The notes beneath the pieces were generated by a model. That model was not told where the DNA came from, did not search any database, and was given only the letters and a program-made list of their open reading frames with translations. The position numbers and the translations under genes were made by a program. From Halobacteriales archaeon (lineage in GTDB: Archaea; Halobacteriota; Halobacteria; Halobacteriales; SKSH01): a stretch of 18,067 nucleotides of DNA. Below are positions 1 to 7,477 of this stretch, in pieces; position 1 is the first letter of the stretch; every line of letters begins with the position of its first letter. The stretch is taken from NCBI GenBank assembly GCA_007118075.1, contig SKSH01000170.1:1-18067 (forward strand). The letters run 5' to 3'.

Positions 1-539
1 CGCTGTATGTTGGGCTCATCTCGTTCATTTGCTCGACGAATATGCGCGTCGAACGCATCCACTCGATGGTGCAGTCATTGATGGAACGTTTCGGTGACCG
101 GTACGAACTCGATGGTCGGCCGTTTTTCGGCTTCCCAGAACCTGCCGCGCTTGCTGCAGCCTCGACCGAGGAGATACAACGTTGCGGCCTCGGCTACCGG
201 GCTTCGTATGTCAAGCGGACTGCGGAGGCGATTGCCACCAACGAGATCTCACTCCCCGAACCGACGCTGTCGTATGAAGACCGTCGAAACGCACTCACGG
301 CCTACCATGGGGTCGGCCCGAAGGTCGCCGACTGTGCACTGCTGTTCGGTGCTGGTGACCTCGAGGCCGTCCCATTGGACCGATGGATCAAGCGCGCTAT
401 CGAGACGTACTTCCCGGCATGTCTCGGCGGCAACTATGACGAGACCTCACGAGCTATCCGTGCGTCCCTTGGGCCGTATCCGGGGTATGCACAGACCTAC
501 CTCTTTCACCACCTCCGAGTCGGTGATGTCGAAGTATAG
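1..539 (+). CDS. 8-oxoguanine DNA glycosylase/AP lyase, OGG1/AlkA type, 5'-truncated by the window edge
   Basis: Base-excision repair enzyme of the HhH-GPD superfamily, expected to remove oxidised or alkylated bases and nick the abasic site. The reading frame is open from base 3 (LYVGLISFICSTN before the first ATG at 42), and this stretch matches the 'FICSxNN' helix of OGG1/AlkA proteins, so the true start lies upstream of the window and the ATG at 42 is internal. The helix-hairpin-helix has YHGVGPKVADC. Its lysine (codon 321-323) matches the catalytic Schiff-base Lys of OGG1, and the Asp in AVPLDRWIKR (codon 378-380) is the conserved GPD aspartate. Lys plus Asp argue for a bifunctional glycosylase/lyase over a monofunctional AlkA. 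nnr follows after 37 bp on the same strand with no clear promoter between, so cotranscription is possible. The exact base specificity is inferred. Confidence 0.88.
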   Translation, partial: LYVGLISFICSTNMRVERIHSMVQSLMERFGDRYELDGRPFFGFPEPAALAAASTEEIQRCGLGYRASYVKRTAEAIATNEISLPEPTLSYEDRRNALTAYHGVGPKVADCALLFGAGDLEAVPLDRWIKRAIETYFPACLGGNYDETSRAIRASLGPYPGYAQTYLFHHLRVGDVEV

Positions 540-576
540 GGTGGTTTTACCGTCCACCGGCGTGTCTGCTTAACTG

Positions 577-2013
577 ATGATCACGAGTAGACGGATGGCT
601 GCGGTCGATCGTAACGCCGCAGCGCTGGGGTTGCCAACCAGGGTCCTCATGGAGGCAGCCGGCGGTGGTATCGCCCGGATGATCGATGCGCTGTCCTCCG
701 GCGGAGATTCGATCGCCATCCTCGCTGGTGGTGGTGACAACGGTGGCGATGCCCTCGTGTCAGCTCGTTACCTCAGCGAGCACCCGGTCGATACCTACCT
801 TCTCACAGATCCGGGAAACCTGGATGGAGCGACCGCCGAGAACTGGGACACCCTCGTGGTAGCTGATGCTGCTCTGCAGGTTATCAGTGACTCCAGTGGT
901 ATCCCCTCGATTGACGCCGATATCGTGGTCGATGGGTTGATCGGTACGGGCCTTCGTGGCAGGATACGTGAACCGATCTGTTCGGCGATCGAAGCCATCA
1001 ATACCTCGAATTCGACCGTCGTCTCGGTGGATGTCCCTTCCGGAGTTGATCCAGATTCGGGTGCGGTCGCCGATATCGCCGTGACCGCGGACCATGTCGT
1101 CACCTTCCACGATATGAAACCTGGATTGGTAGATCTCGATGCCGAGGTGACTGTCGTGGATATCGGTATCCCCACAGCTGCCGAGCGGTTCGTCGGGCCC
1201 GGTGACCGGCTCGTCCTCGATGGCCGTGATGCTGAGGCACACAAGGGGGACCATGGCCGTATTCTCGTCATCGGCGGCGGACCGTATACCGGTGCGCCTG
1301 CGTTGACCGGGTTGGCTGCGCTCCGGGCCGGTGCCGATCTGGTCACAGTAGCGACACCAACATCGGCTGCCAATGCGGTAGCAGGGTACAGCCCTGATCT
1401 AGTTGTCCGCCCTCTCGACGGTGGGCAGTTGACCCCGGCTCATATCGACCTGTTGGCGGTAGCGATCGATCGGGCTGATGTGGTGGCGATTGGTCCTGGT
1501 CTTGGTGATGCACCGGAGACGATCGAGGCCGCGACACTGGCTATCGACATTGCGGAGGAAACCGTCGTGGTTGATGCCGATGCCATCGAGGCAGTTGCTG
1601 GGGTATCGACCGATGCTGAGCTCATCGTCACACCACATGCCGGGGAGTTCGAGTCCATGGGGTTCGAGCGACCGACCGACTGGCGAGCGGCAGAGACGAT
1701 CGTGCGTGATGCGGCGTTAGACCTTGAGGCGACGGTGGTGCTGAAAGGACGGTTCGATGTGATCAGCGATGGGGAGCGCACCGCGGTGAATCGGACGGGC
1801 AACCCCGGCATGACCGTCGGAGGAACCGGCGATGTCCTCACAGGGGTGGTTGGGGCGTTGGCGGTCAGCGGAACACCGATCGAGGCTGGTGCCGTTGGAA
1901 CCTGGGTGACCGGTCGCGCAGGCGATCGGTGTCTCAGAGAGTTCGGGGTGGGGTTCCTCGCGAGCGATGTCATCGAGGCGATACCAATGGTTGGATCACC
2001 TATCAATCGATGA
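577..2013 (+). CDS. nnr: Bifunctional NAD(P)H-hydrate epimerase / ADP-dependent NAD(P)HX dehydratase
   Basis: Repairs damaged NADH/NADPH hydrates: the N-terminal half epimerises R- and S-NAD(P)HX, and the C-terminal half dehydrates S-NAD(P)HX using ADP. At 478 residues it is full length for the fused enzyme. The YjeF_N domain covers about residues 1-205, with the phosphate-binding AGGGDNGGDA (50-59; usual form AGxGNNGGDG) and VDGLIGTGLRG. The ribokinase-like dehydratase domain covers about 215-475, with HKGDHGRILVIGGG, TPHAGEF and GMTVGGTGDVLTG, whose Asp (residue 419) is the catalytic base in this family. The ATG at 577 gives the usual N-terminus (MITSRRMAAVDRNA). It ends 62 bp before the convergent aminotransferase gene. 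Family assignment is very secure. Confidence 0.95.
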   Translation: MITSRRMAAVDRNAAALGLPTRVLMEAAGGGIARMIDALSSGGDSIAILAGGGDNGGDALVSARYLSEHPVDTYLLTDPGNLDGATAENWDTLVVADAALQVISDSSGIPSIDADIVVDGLIGTGLRGRIREPICSAIEAINTSNSTVVSVDVPSGVDPDSGAVADIAVTADHVVTFHDMKPGLVDLDAEVTVVDIGIPTAAERFVGPGDRLVLDGRDAEAHKGDHGRILVIGGGPYTGAPALTGLAALRAGADLVTVATPTSAANAVAGYSPDLVVRPLDGGQLTPAHIDLLAVAIDRADVVAIGPGLGDAPETIEAATLAIDIAEETVVVDADAIEAVAGVSTDAELIVTPHAGEFESMGFERPTDWRAAETIVRDAALDLEATVVLKGRFDVISDGERTAVNRTGNPGMTVGGTGDVLTGVVGALAVSGTPIEAGAVGTWVTGRAGDRCLREFGVGFLASDVIEAIPMVGSPINR

Positions 2014-2075
2014 CTCTCACATAGCGTTTTGCAGCCGATGTCACAATATGTCCTGCTTGAGCGAACACTCGGGCT

Positions 2076-3227
2076 TCAGTCCACCATCGGTTCGAAGCCT
2101 TGATCTTCCAACGACGAAGCCATGGCGTCTACGAGCAATGAGATGTTTTCCTCACGAGCCGAATGGCCCATGCACCCGATCCGCCAGATTTCTCCAGCCA
2201 TCGAACCGAGGCCCCCTGCAATTTCGATCCCTGCTGAGGTCCGAAGCTGCTCGATGACGGCGTTATCGTCGACCGAATCAGGCACCTGAATCGTCGTGAG
2301 CGTCGGTAACCAGTCCTCGGATGAGACATATGTGTCCAAGCCGAGGGCCTCGAGTTGTTCAACGAGGGAGGACGCGATCTGTTCGTGGCGGTCCCACCGT
2401 GCTTCTAACCCCTCTTCGGCGACGAGTCGGAGTGCCTCACGGATCGCATAGACATTCGTGATCGGTGCGGTGTGGTGGTATGAACGATCTGAACCCCAAT
2501 AATCGGCGATGAGCTGGAGATCCAGATACCAACACCGCATGGGTTCCTCCCGTGCCTCGATTTTCTCCATCGCTCGATCGTTCAGTGTCAACGGGCTCGC
2601 ACCAGGTGGGCAAGAGAGGCATTTTTGGGGTCCACTATATGCTACATCGATCCCCCACTCGTCAACACGTAACTCGACACCACCCAACGACGTCACACAA
2701 TCGACGATCAGTAATCCCCCGTTTTCGTGCACGATATCCGCTGCTTTTGCAAGGTCATGTTGCAGGACACCGGTACTGGTCTCTGCGTGAACGAGGCAAA
2801 CAACATCTGGATCCGTCTCATCAACGGCCGTTTGTAATGTGTCGATGTCGATCGGTTCGCCCCATCGTCCCTCGATGACCGAGACATCCCCGCCTGCCCG
2901 TTCGGCCATCTGTGCCATCCGTTCACCGAAGTAACCGTTGCCAGGAACCAGTACGGTATCCCCTGGTACCACTACGTTACCGATTGCCGCCTCCATCGCC
3001 GCAGAACCGGTTCCAGAGACCGGGATCGTCCACTCATTGGCGGTCTGAAACGCATACCGAAGCAATTCCTGCACCTCATCCATGATCTCGATGAAGGCAG
3101 GGTCCAAGTGGCCAACGAGCGGCTTGCTCATCACCTCGAGCACCTCGGGGTGAACCTCGCTTGGTCCAGGGCCCATGAGTGTTCGCGGTGGTGGTGAGAG
3201 TGGAGCAACGTGGGGTGGTGTAAACAT
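2076..3227 (-). CDS. Class V PLP aminotransferase, alanine-glyoxylate / serine-pyruvate type
   Basis: PLP-dependent transaminase of the AGXT/PucG-like group, expected to transfer the amino group of Ala or Ser to glyoxylate or pyruvate. Seen: MGPGPSEVHPEVL at the N-terminus, the VSGTGSAAMEAA phosphate-binding loop, HAETSTG, the PLP-ring Asp in LIVDCVTSLGG (D176) and the Schiff-base Lys in YSGPQKCLS (K202). It has 383 residues from this start, normal for the family. The frame stays open 12 bases further to a GTG (3239). I prefer the ATG at 3227 because a TATA element (3251-3256) is centred about 26 nt upstream of it, the leaderless spacing, and would be only about 14 nt from the GTG. It stands alone with its own promoter. 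The next gene upstream on this strand is a DapA-superfamily lyase. The precise substrate pair is not determinable. Confidence 0.9.
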   Translation of the reverse strand: MFTPPHVAPLSPPPRTLMGPGPSEVHPEVLEVMSKPLVGHLDPAFIEIMDEVQELLRYAFQTANEWTIPVSGTGSAAMEAAIGNVVVPGDTVLVPGNGYFGERMAQMAERAGGDVSVIEGRWGEPIDIDTLQTAVDETDPDVVCLVHAETSTGVLQHDLAKAADIVHENGGLLIVDCVTSLGGVELRVDEWGIDVAYSGPQKCLSCPPGASPLTLNDRAMEKIEAREEPMRCWYLDLQLIADYWGSDRSYHHTAPITNVYAIREALRLVAEEGLEARWDRHEQIASSLVEQLEALGLDTYVSSEDWLPTLTTIQVPDSVDDNAVIEQLRTSAGIEIAGGLGSMAGEIWRIGCMGHSAREENISLLVDAMASSLEDQGFEPMVD

Positions 3228-3250
3228 ATGTGCACTCACTGGGCGAGAAT

Positions 3251-3256
3251 CTTATA
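3251..3256 (-). promoter_or_regulatory. TATA element of the class V aminotransferase gene
   Basis: TATAAG on the minus strand, centred about 26 nt before the ATG at 3227, in an AT-rich intergenic stretch. This is the archaeal TATA-to-start spacing for a leaderless mRNA, and it decides the start choice. No Shine-Dalgarno sequence is visible. Confidence 0.6.
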
Positions 3257-3416
3257 CGTTTGTAATATAATCTACTATATTACTATCGGATATTTTTAAT
3301 GTATGTTGTCACATCGAATAATCATGATATGGGCTCTAACTGGTATCTATGGCATTATTTGTCGATTTCAGGATAACCAAACACAATAAATACTATATTA
3401 TTGATGATTAACATAT

Positions 3417-3422
3417 AAAAAA
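3417..3422 (-). terminator. Possible oligo-T terminator of the DapA-like gene
   Basis: A run of six T on the minus strand within an A/T-only context, about 55 nt after the stop codon of the DapA-superfamily gene (3477). Archaeal RNA polymerase stops at such T-rich tracts without needing a hairpin. The surrounding 3228-3476 gap is strongly AT-rich and shows no coding sequence. Confidence 0.35.
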
Positions 3423-3476
3423 TATTAATTTATGTGGGTCAAAGTTGGTCCCTGTTCGTTTGCAGTGGGGAAACGA

Positions 3477-4337
3477 TTACAACTCGTGAAGCAACCGTTC
3501 GAGCTCCTGGCGAGCTTCCTGACGTGGCGGTTGGAAGGGGGTACGGCTGTATCCAGCTGAGAAACCACGTTGTCGCATCACCCATTTCAACCCTGGAATT
3601 CCGAACCGACCCGTGACGGCATGGTTTATCGAGACCAAACGACTGCCCTCTTCACGCGCTTGTTCATGGGCACCCTCTTGGTGGGCTTCATAGACGGCAG
3701 CTGCCTCTGATGGGACGATGTTCGCCATCGCAAGTACACCACCTGCTGCACCAGCTTGCAGGGCGGGTGCGAGGATGCCACCGGCTCCGACGAAGAGTTC
3801 GAATCCGTTATCGGGCAGCAGTTCGATCGTCCGAACGAATTCAGACAGCGATCCGGATGAATCCTTCATGCCGACGATGTTGGGGTGCTTGGCCAGTTCC
3901 TGCACCGTCTCTGGTGCGAGGGTGATACCAGTGAACTTCGGCACCGAGTAGAGATAGACCGGGATATCGGCCTCGTCGGCGACTTGCTGATAGTGTGCAA
4001 GCAGGGATTCCTGGCCGTGTGGGTAATAATATGGGGTGACGATCAAAGCCCCATCAGCACCGAGCTCCGACGCCAGGGCCGTCTCAGCGAGGGTCTCTGG
4101 CAATCCTGGTTGACCGGTTCCGACAAGGACGGGTATCGATGCGTGATCCAGTGCAGTCTCCACAATCGAAGCCCGTTCTTCGGGAGTACATGCTGGGGCT
4201 TCACTTGTTGACCCGTTCAATACGAGGAAATCAACTCCCGCTGATTCCATTTCTTCAATAAGTGAACGAAGCCGATCAAGATCGAGGTCACCACGCTTTG
4301 TAAACGGTGTTACAAGTGGTGGGGCGATTCCTTGCAT
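3477..4337 (-). CDS. DapA-superfamily (N-acetylneuraminate lyase / DHDPS / KDG aldolase) class I lyase
   Basis: TIM-barrel Schiff-base lyase acting on a 2-oxo acid. At 286 residues it has the usual family length. Seen: APPLVTPFT at strand 1, the GSTSE pyruvate-carboxylate loop (residues 42-46; GTTGE in DHDPS), TPYYYP, the catalytic Tyr in YLYSVP (Y130) and the Schiff-base Lys in IVGMKDSSG (K158). The position after the Tyr reads SVPKFTG, where lysine-biosynthetic DHDPS has NVPxRTG with the substrate-binding Arg. The missing Arg argues against DHDPS and for an aldolase/lyase of sugar-acid or hydroxy-oxo-acid type. The start is the ATG at 4337 with no SD; a T/A-rich CAATAAA (4366-4372) lies about 32 nt upstream. 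It is a single gene between AT-rich gaps. Its substrate is unknown. Confidence 0.85.
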   Translation of the reverse strand: MQGIAPPLVTPFTKRGDLDLDRLRSLIEEMESAGVDFLVLNGSTSEAPACTPEERASIVETALDHASIPVLVGTGQPGLPETLAETALASELGADGALIVTPYYYPHGQESLLAHYQQVADEADIPVYLYSVPKFTGITLAPETVQELAKHPNIVGMKDSSGSLSEFVRTIELLPDNGFELFVGAGGILAPALQAGAAGGVLAMANIVPSEAAAVYEAHQEGAHEQAREEGSRLVSINHAVTGRFGIPGLKWVMRQRGFSAGYSRTPFQPPRQEARQELERLLHEL

Positions 4338-4407
4338 ACTCGTGACATACTAGTCGAACCAACCTCAATAAACCGTCGATTTAGATTCGAAGTAACAAAT
4401 ATAAATT

Positions 4408-4421
4408 AATATTGCAATATT
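4408..4421. repeat. Perfect 14-bp AT palindrome upstream of the DapA-like gene
   Basis: AATATTGCAATATT is perfectly self-complementary and lies 71-84 bp upstream of the DapA-like start (4337, minus strand). A second odd palindrome, GATATGATATC, follows at 4422-4432. They sit in the 284-bp AT-rich gap 4338-4621, which carries no recognisable gene. They may be a regulator site, or chance in a low-complexity A/T region. Confidence 0.3.
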
Positions 4422-4621
4422 GATATGATATCGCCATAGTCTAGATGCTGGTTTTCCCCATATTGTATTTGGTATGCCTGATGCGATAGATTCGATTTAT
4501 GGCGCTTCCAAACGCGTCATCTATCCGCCGATTCCAATCACCTCAGTTTGATTGTATTTCTGACAATACTTTAAGAAATATATCAGCGCAACAATAGCTA
4601 ATGGTTATTCAATGGTATCTG

Positions 4622-6565
4622 TCACGTGAAGCACTCGGATATCTCGGTGTGATCTACCGTCAGTTCTGCCGCATCCTCTGGGAGTAGTGCGACCACGAGG
4701 TACGGAGCGTACTCGCTGAAGTACTCCACCAGCTTGGAGATTCGTTGGGCATCGATCGCCTCCATCGAATCAAGGAGCATCAGGGGAACGTCCTCATAGA
4801 GTTCGTACACGAGATAGCCCGCAAGTGCGAAGATGAGCCCGGTTACCTTCCGTTCGCTCTCGCTTAGGTGGTCGAGGGAATCCCGATATACTGAACCGTC
4901 CTCTGCTGAGCGAACGACGCGTACCTCGAACTCACCGGAGTATCCGCCAGGACCTGTCTGTGTGTTTGAGGCTATCCGATGTTCGATCCAGATCCGCTCG
5001 AGGTTGTCGAATTCAAGGTGTTGGGTGATCTCGTCCATGTGCTGGTTGAATGCCTCGACGGCATCTTCTACGTGTGAACGAACGTGTGTTCGGAGCGATT
5101 CAAGCTCATCGTTGAGGGTGTCTAGTCGGTCATGGAGGTGCTCTCGCTCGTCAAGCTGGCGCTCAAGCGCAGTTACACCCTCACGAACTTGGTCAAGATT
5201 CTCTGTGATCCGTTCGATATCAACCTCGATACGATTGATCTCCTTGTTCAAGTCGATGACCTGCTGGCTATGTTCGTATTCAGATTCATCGATCTCTGAT
5301 TCGAGGGTATCAATCTCCTCTCGCAACCGAGCTTCCTCTTCTTCGAGGGTGGGGATCCGCTCAGATCGCTCAGCCAACTCCTGTTCGATCGATTCGATTT
5401 TCACCTGGAGTTCATGCCGCTGTCGCCGACGTGCTGTCACGCTCGTCACGACCTCTGTTAGCTCCTCGATCTCGTGTTGGACGGACTGGTGCTCATCGCG
5501 AAGCTGGTCGGCCAATGCTTCGATACGACTGACCGTATCCTCGATCTGGTCTTGGGCAACCTCCGAACCGCAGGTCCAGCAGATGGTCTCGTCGGTGTCA
5601 AGAAATTGCTCGGTGATCGGTAGTTCTCCAGGATCGGCCAGTTCCTCCATGATCGACGGCTGATCGCCACTGAGGATCTTCTTATTGTGGAGATTGAGGT
5701 TCTGAAGCGTGTGAAGATCGCGTTCAACCTCGCTGGCATCATCTCGTAATTCCTGGATGCGGTTCTCGACATCGGCGGTGTCGCCTTTGATGTCGAGGTC
5801 GAGTTCATCAAGCTCAGCATGGAGTTGCTCCAATTGATCCTCCAACCCATCGATACTCTCACGCTCGATGTCGAGGTCTGATCGTGTCCGTTCGAGTGCT
5901 CGCCGTGATCGGTGTAGCTCGTCGAAGGTCTCCTCGAATGCCTCCTGTCTCGATTGGGACTGTTCTACCCCGATATCAAACGACTCGAACTCAGCGAGCT
6001 TCTCCTCTAAGTCGCGCTCTCGGTTATCCAACTCGTCTTCGAGACGCTTCGATCGTTCATGCAGCTGCTGGAGTTCAATCTCTGCCTCATCGAGCTCATC
6101 GAGCCGATTGAGGACCTCACGTTTTTCCACCTCAACGTCGTGGATGTCCGCCTCAAGCGCATCCATGTCGATCGGCCGTAGGATGAGTTCATGGAGGTCG
6201 TCACCGACCTCGATCGCACGTCTTGCCTCGTTATCCTCAAGCAAGAAGGCGAACAGGTCGGCAGATTCGATGCAGTCGAGACTCTCTTGAGTCGATTGGA
6301 TCCCTTCCTCTGTCCGGACGAACTCTCGATGATACCGGTCGTCTCCGATATGTAGCTCCACCTGTCCTTTGTCCCGGTCACCCTTGACAGACACGTTATC
6401 GCTGCCGAGGCCTCCCATCAATGCACGAAGCAATGACGTACGGTTCGTCGCGTTGCGACCAGTGAGTACCGTGACGCCGGGTTCGAAGGAGACGTCCATC
6501 TCGTCGATACCACCGATGTTCTCGACTGACACCTTGATCGGAGATCCGTACTCTACTCCGGTCAT
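4622..6565 (-). CDS. Archaea-specific SMC-related protein (Rad50-like ABC ATPase with zinc hook)
   Basis: Large SMC/Rad50-architecture protein of 647 residues. It has a split ABC ATPase head at both ends and a long, charged, heptad-like coiled coil in two arms (about 135-300 and 340-505). The arms are joined by a hook that carries CWTC (C329, C332), like the Rad50 zinc hook that dimerises two molecules. The N-terminal P-loop region reads LTGRNATNRTS (35-44): the usual G-K-T/S is N-R-T, so the phosphate-binding Lys is replaced by Arg. The C-terminal head has an ABC signature-like LSESERK (567-573) and a Walker B-like VPLMLLDSMEAID (593-605). I recall the NRT form as typical of the haloarchaeal ASRP family rather than a mutation here. 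It lies 61 bp downstream of rdfA on the same strand, probably cotranscribed. A role in DNA or envelope organisation is inferred. Confidence 0.85.
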   Translation of the reverse strand: MTGVEYGSPIKVSVENIGGIDEMDVSFEPGVTVLTGRNATNRTSLLRALMGGLGSDNVSVKGDRDKGQVELHIGDDRYHREFVRTEEGIQSTQESLDCIESADLFAFLLEDNEARRAIEVGDDLHELILRPIDMDALEADIHDVEVEKREVLNRLDELDEAEIELQQLHERSKRLEDELDNRERDLEEKLAEFESFDIGVEQSQSRQEAFEETFDELHRSRRALERTRSDLDIERESIDGLEDQLEQLHAELDELDLDIKGDTADVENRIQELRDDASEVERDLHTLQNLNLHNKKILSGDQPSIMEELADPGELPITEQFLDTDETICWTCGSEVAQDQIEDTVSRIEALADQLRDEHQSVQHEIEELTEVVTSVTARRRQRHELQVKIESIEQELAERSERIPTLEEEEARLREEIDTLESEIDESEYEHSQQVIDLNKEINRIEVDIERITENLDQVREGVTALERQLDEREHLHDRLDTLNDELESLRTHVRSHVEDAVEAFNQHMDEITQHLEFDNLERIWIEHRIASNTQTGPGGYSGEFEVRVVRSAEDGSVYRDSLDHLSESERKVTGLIFALAGYLVYELYEDVPLMLLDSMEAIDAQRISKLVEYFSEYAPYLVVALLPEDAAELTVDHTEISECFT

Positions 6566-6626
6566 CGTATCATCTCACCACCGTTGAACGAGTGAACGGT
6601 CATCAAGATTTCCCCCAGTCGATTCA

Positions 6627-7214
6627 CTATTGACATTCACATGCACCTCTTGTGTAGAGATCGTCGATCCCATAGGTTCGGCCACAATCTGAACAGGTCA
6701 CTTGGAGGCTGCTCAAGACGCTGACCTCTCCGATGGCGAGATCACCATTGGCCCGTAATCGCTCGATATCATTTTTTGCGACGGTCGTGATCCGGTTTTG
6801 CATGCGGCGGATTCGAGCCACATCATCAGCCGGTGTCGACGTGGTTGATCCTGGCTTCTCGACACCTTTCGTACCGGTGAGGTAATTGTGCATGGCTTGG
6901 TGGGAGACGAACGACTCCTCGAGTTTGTCGACATCGACCCCAGAACGTTCCAGGGTTCGAACCGTCTCGATACGATCGCCCATGGTCACCGCATCATCTG
7001 TGAGCAATCGGTACAGATTCGCAGCCTCACCCGGAAGGACTGGATAGTCCGCATCCTCGAGATTGGACTTGAGCATCTGGATGTTGAACCAATCGGCGAG
7101 TTCACGGAGGCTCATCGACTGCTCAGTATCATCCTCCGTCCACCGTTCGACGAGTTCGGCATCCAGGTCAACAAGATTATGACGATCGATCAACCTGGCC
7201 ACCTTCGTCGTCAT
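6627..7214 (-). CDS. rdfA: Rod-determining factor RdfA family protein
   Basis: 195-residue haloarchaeal protein. The family member studied in Haloferax volcanii is needed for rod-shaped cells. Seen: an N-terminal VARLIDRHNLVDLDAELVERW, a helical MSLRELADWFN segment (34-44) that looks like a DNA-binding-type helix pair, the conserved NLYRLLTDD (66-74), FVSHQAMHNYLT (102-113), and a C-terminal putative zinc-binding site with C174, C177, C192 and C194 (CSDCG...CEC). It is a soluble protein with no signal peptide or membrane segment. The ATG at 7214 is the only reasonable start; no SD is seen and the TATA candidate (around 7245-7250) is weak. The upstream gap 7215-7476 is AT-rich. The SMC-related ATPase follows after 61 bp, a pairing I recall from other haloarchaea. 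The molecular mechanism is not known to me. Confidence 0.88.
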   Translation of the reverse strand: MTTKVARLIDRHNLVDLDAELVERWTEDDTEQSMSLRELADWFNIQMLKSNLEDADYPVLPGEAANLYRLLTDDAVTMGDRIETVRTLERSGVDVDKLEESFVSHQAMHNYLTGTKGVEKPGSTTSTPADDVARIRRMQNRITTVAKNDIERLRANGDLAIGEVSVLSSLQVTCSDCGRTYGIDDLYTRGACECQ

Positions 7215-7420
7215 GGATTCGTGTCATACTGTTCTGCGCTTCCAAACATTAACCTGCCGGATACCGCGGAACAATTACACCAACTATATTATCTTATCAC
7301 TATATTGTTATATATGAGGAGTTCACTGATGTAGTATTGATTATATACACCTAATCAATTTGATAGAATTGTATTAGTATCGGTTTCTTTACTGGTATTG
7401 GTCATCTTTCGGTAGTCCTT

Positions 7421-7446
7421 CCTTTACACTACTATGTCTGTAAAGG
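7421..7446. repeat. Perfect 8-bp inverted repeat with 10-nt spacer, 3' of the IclR gene
   Basis: CCTTTACA (7421-7428) and TGTAAAGG (7439-7446) are exact reverse complements separated by 10 nt. It lies about 30 nt beyond the iclR-type stop codon and about 210 bp before rdfA, both on the minus strand. It could be a transcript-end hairpin, but no T-run follows on the minus strand, which fits an operator at least as well. Function unassigned. Confidence 0.4.
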
Positions 7447-7455
7447 TACTACACG

Positions 7456-7477
7456 GCCAAATTTGGCATCACCAAAT
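7456..7477. promoter_or_regulatory. CCAAA/TTTGG compound palindrome at the 3' end of the IclR gene
   Basis: GCCAAATTTGGC (7456-7467) is a perfect 12-bp palindrome. Its right half also pairs with a second half-site: ATTTGG (7461-7466), CATCA, CCAAAT (7472-7477). The array touches the stop codon of the IclR-family gene. Similar CCAAA/TTTGG half-sites occur upstream of the same regulator gene and over the binding-protein promoter, which suggests binding sites of one local regulator. Confidence 0.4.

Noticed and set aside
540..576. GGTGG/CCACC pairing between the glycosylase gene and nnr
   Set aside because: Only 5-bp arms with a 9-nt spacer and no T-run; too weak to call a terminator or operator.
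3228..3239. GTG start for the aminotransferase at 3239
   Set aside because: The TATA box would be only about 14 nt upstream, too close for transcription to start before it.
4833..5663. A 276-codon plus-strand frame inside the SMC-related gene
   Set aside because: Its product is almost all Ser/Arg/Cys, the antisense shadow of the Glu/Asp-rich coiled coil. No start signals or family motifs.
4502..7247. A 12-bp direct repeat GCGCTTCCAAAC at 4502-4513 and 7236-7247 flanking the rdfA/SMC unit
   Set aside because: By a rough count about ten 12-mer matches are expected by chance in 18 kb, there is no extension beyond 12 bp, and no integrase or transposase is nearby. It is not evidence of a mobile unit on its own.
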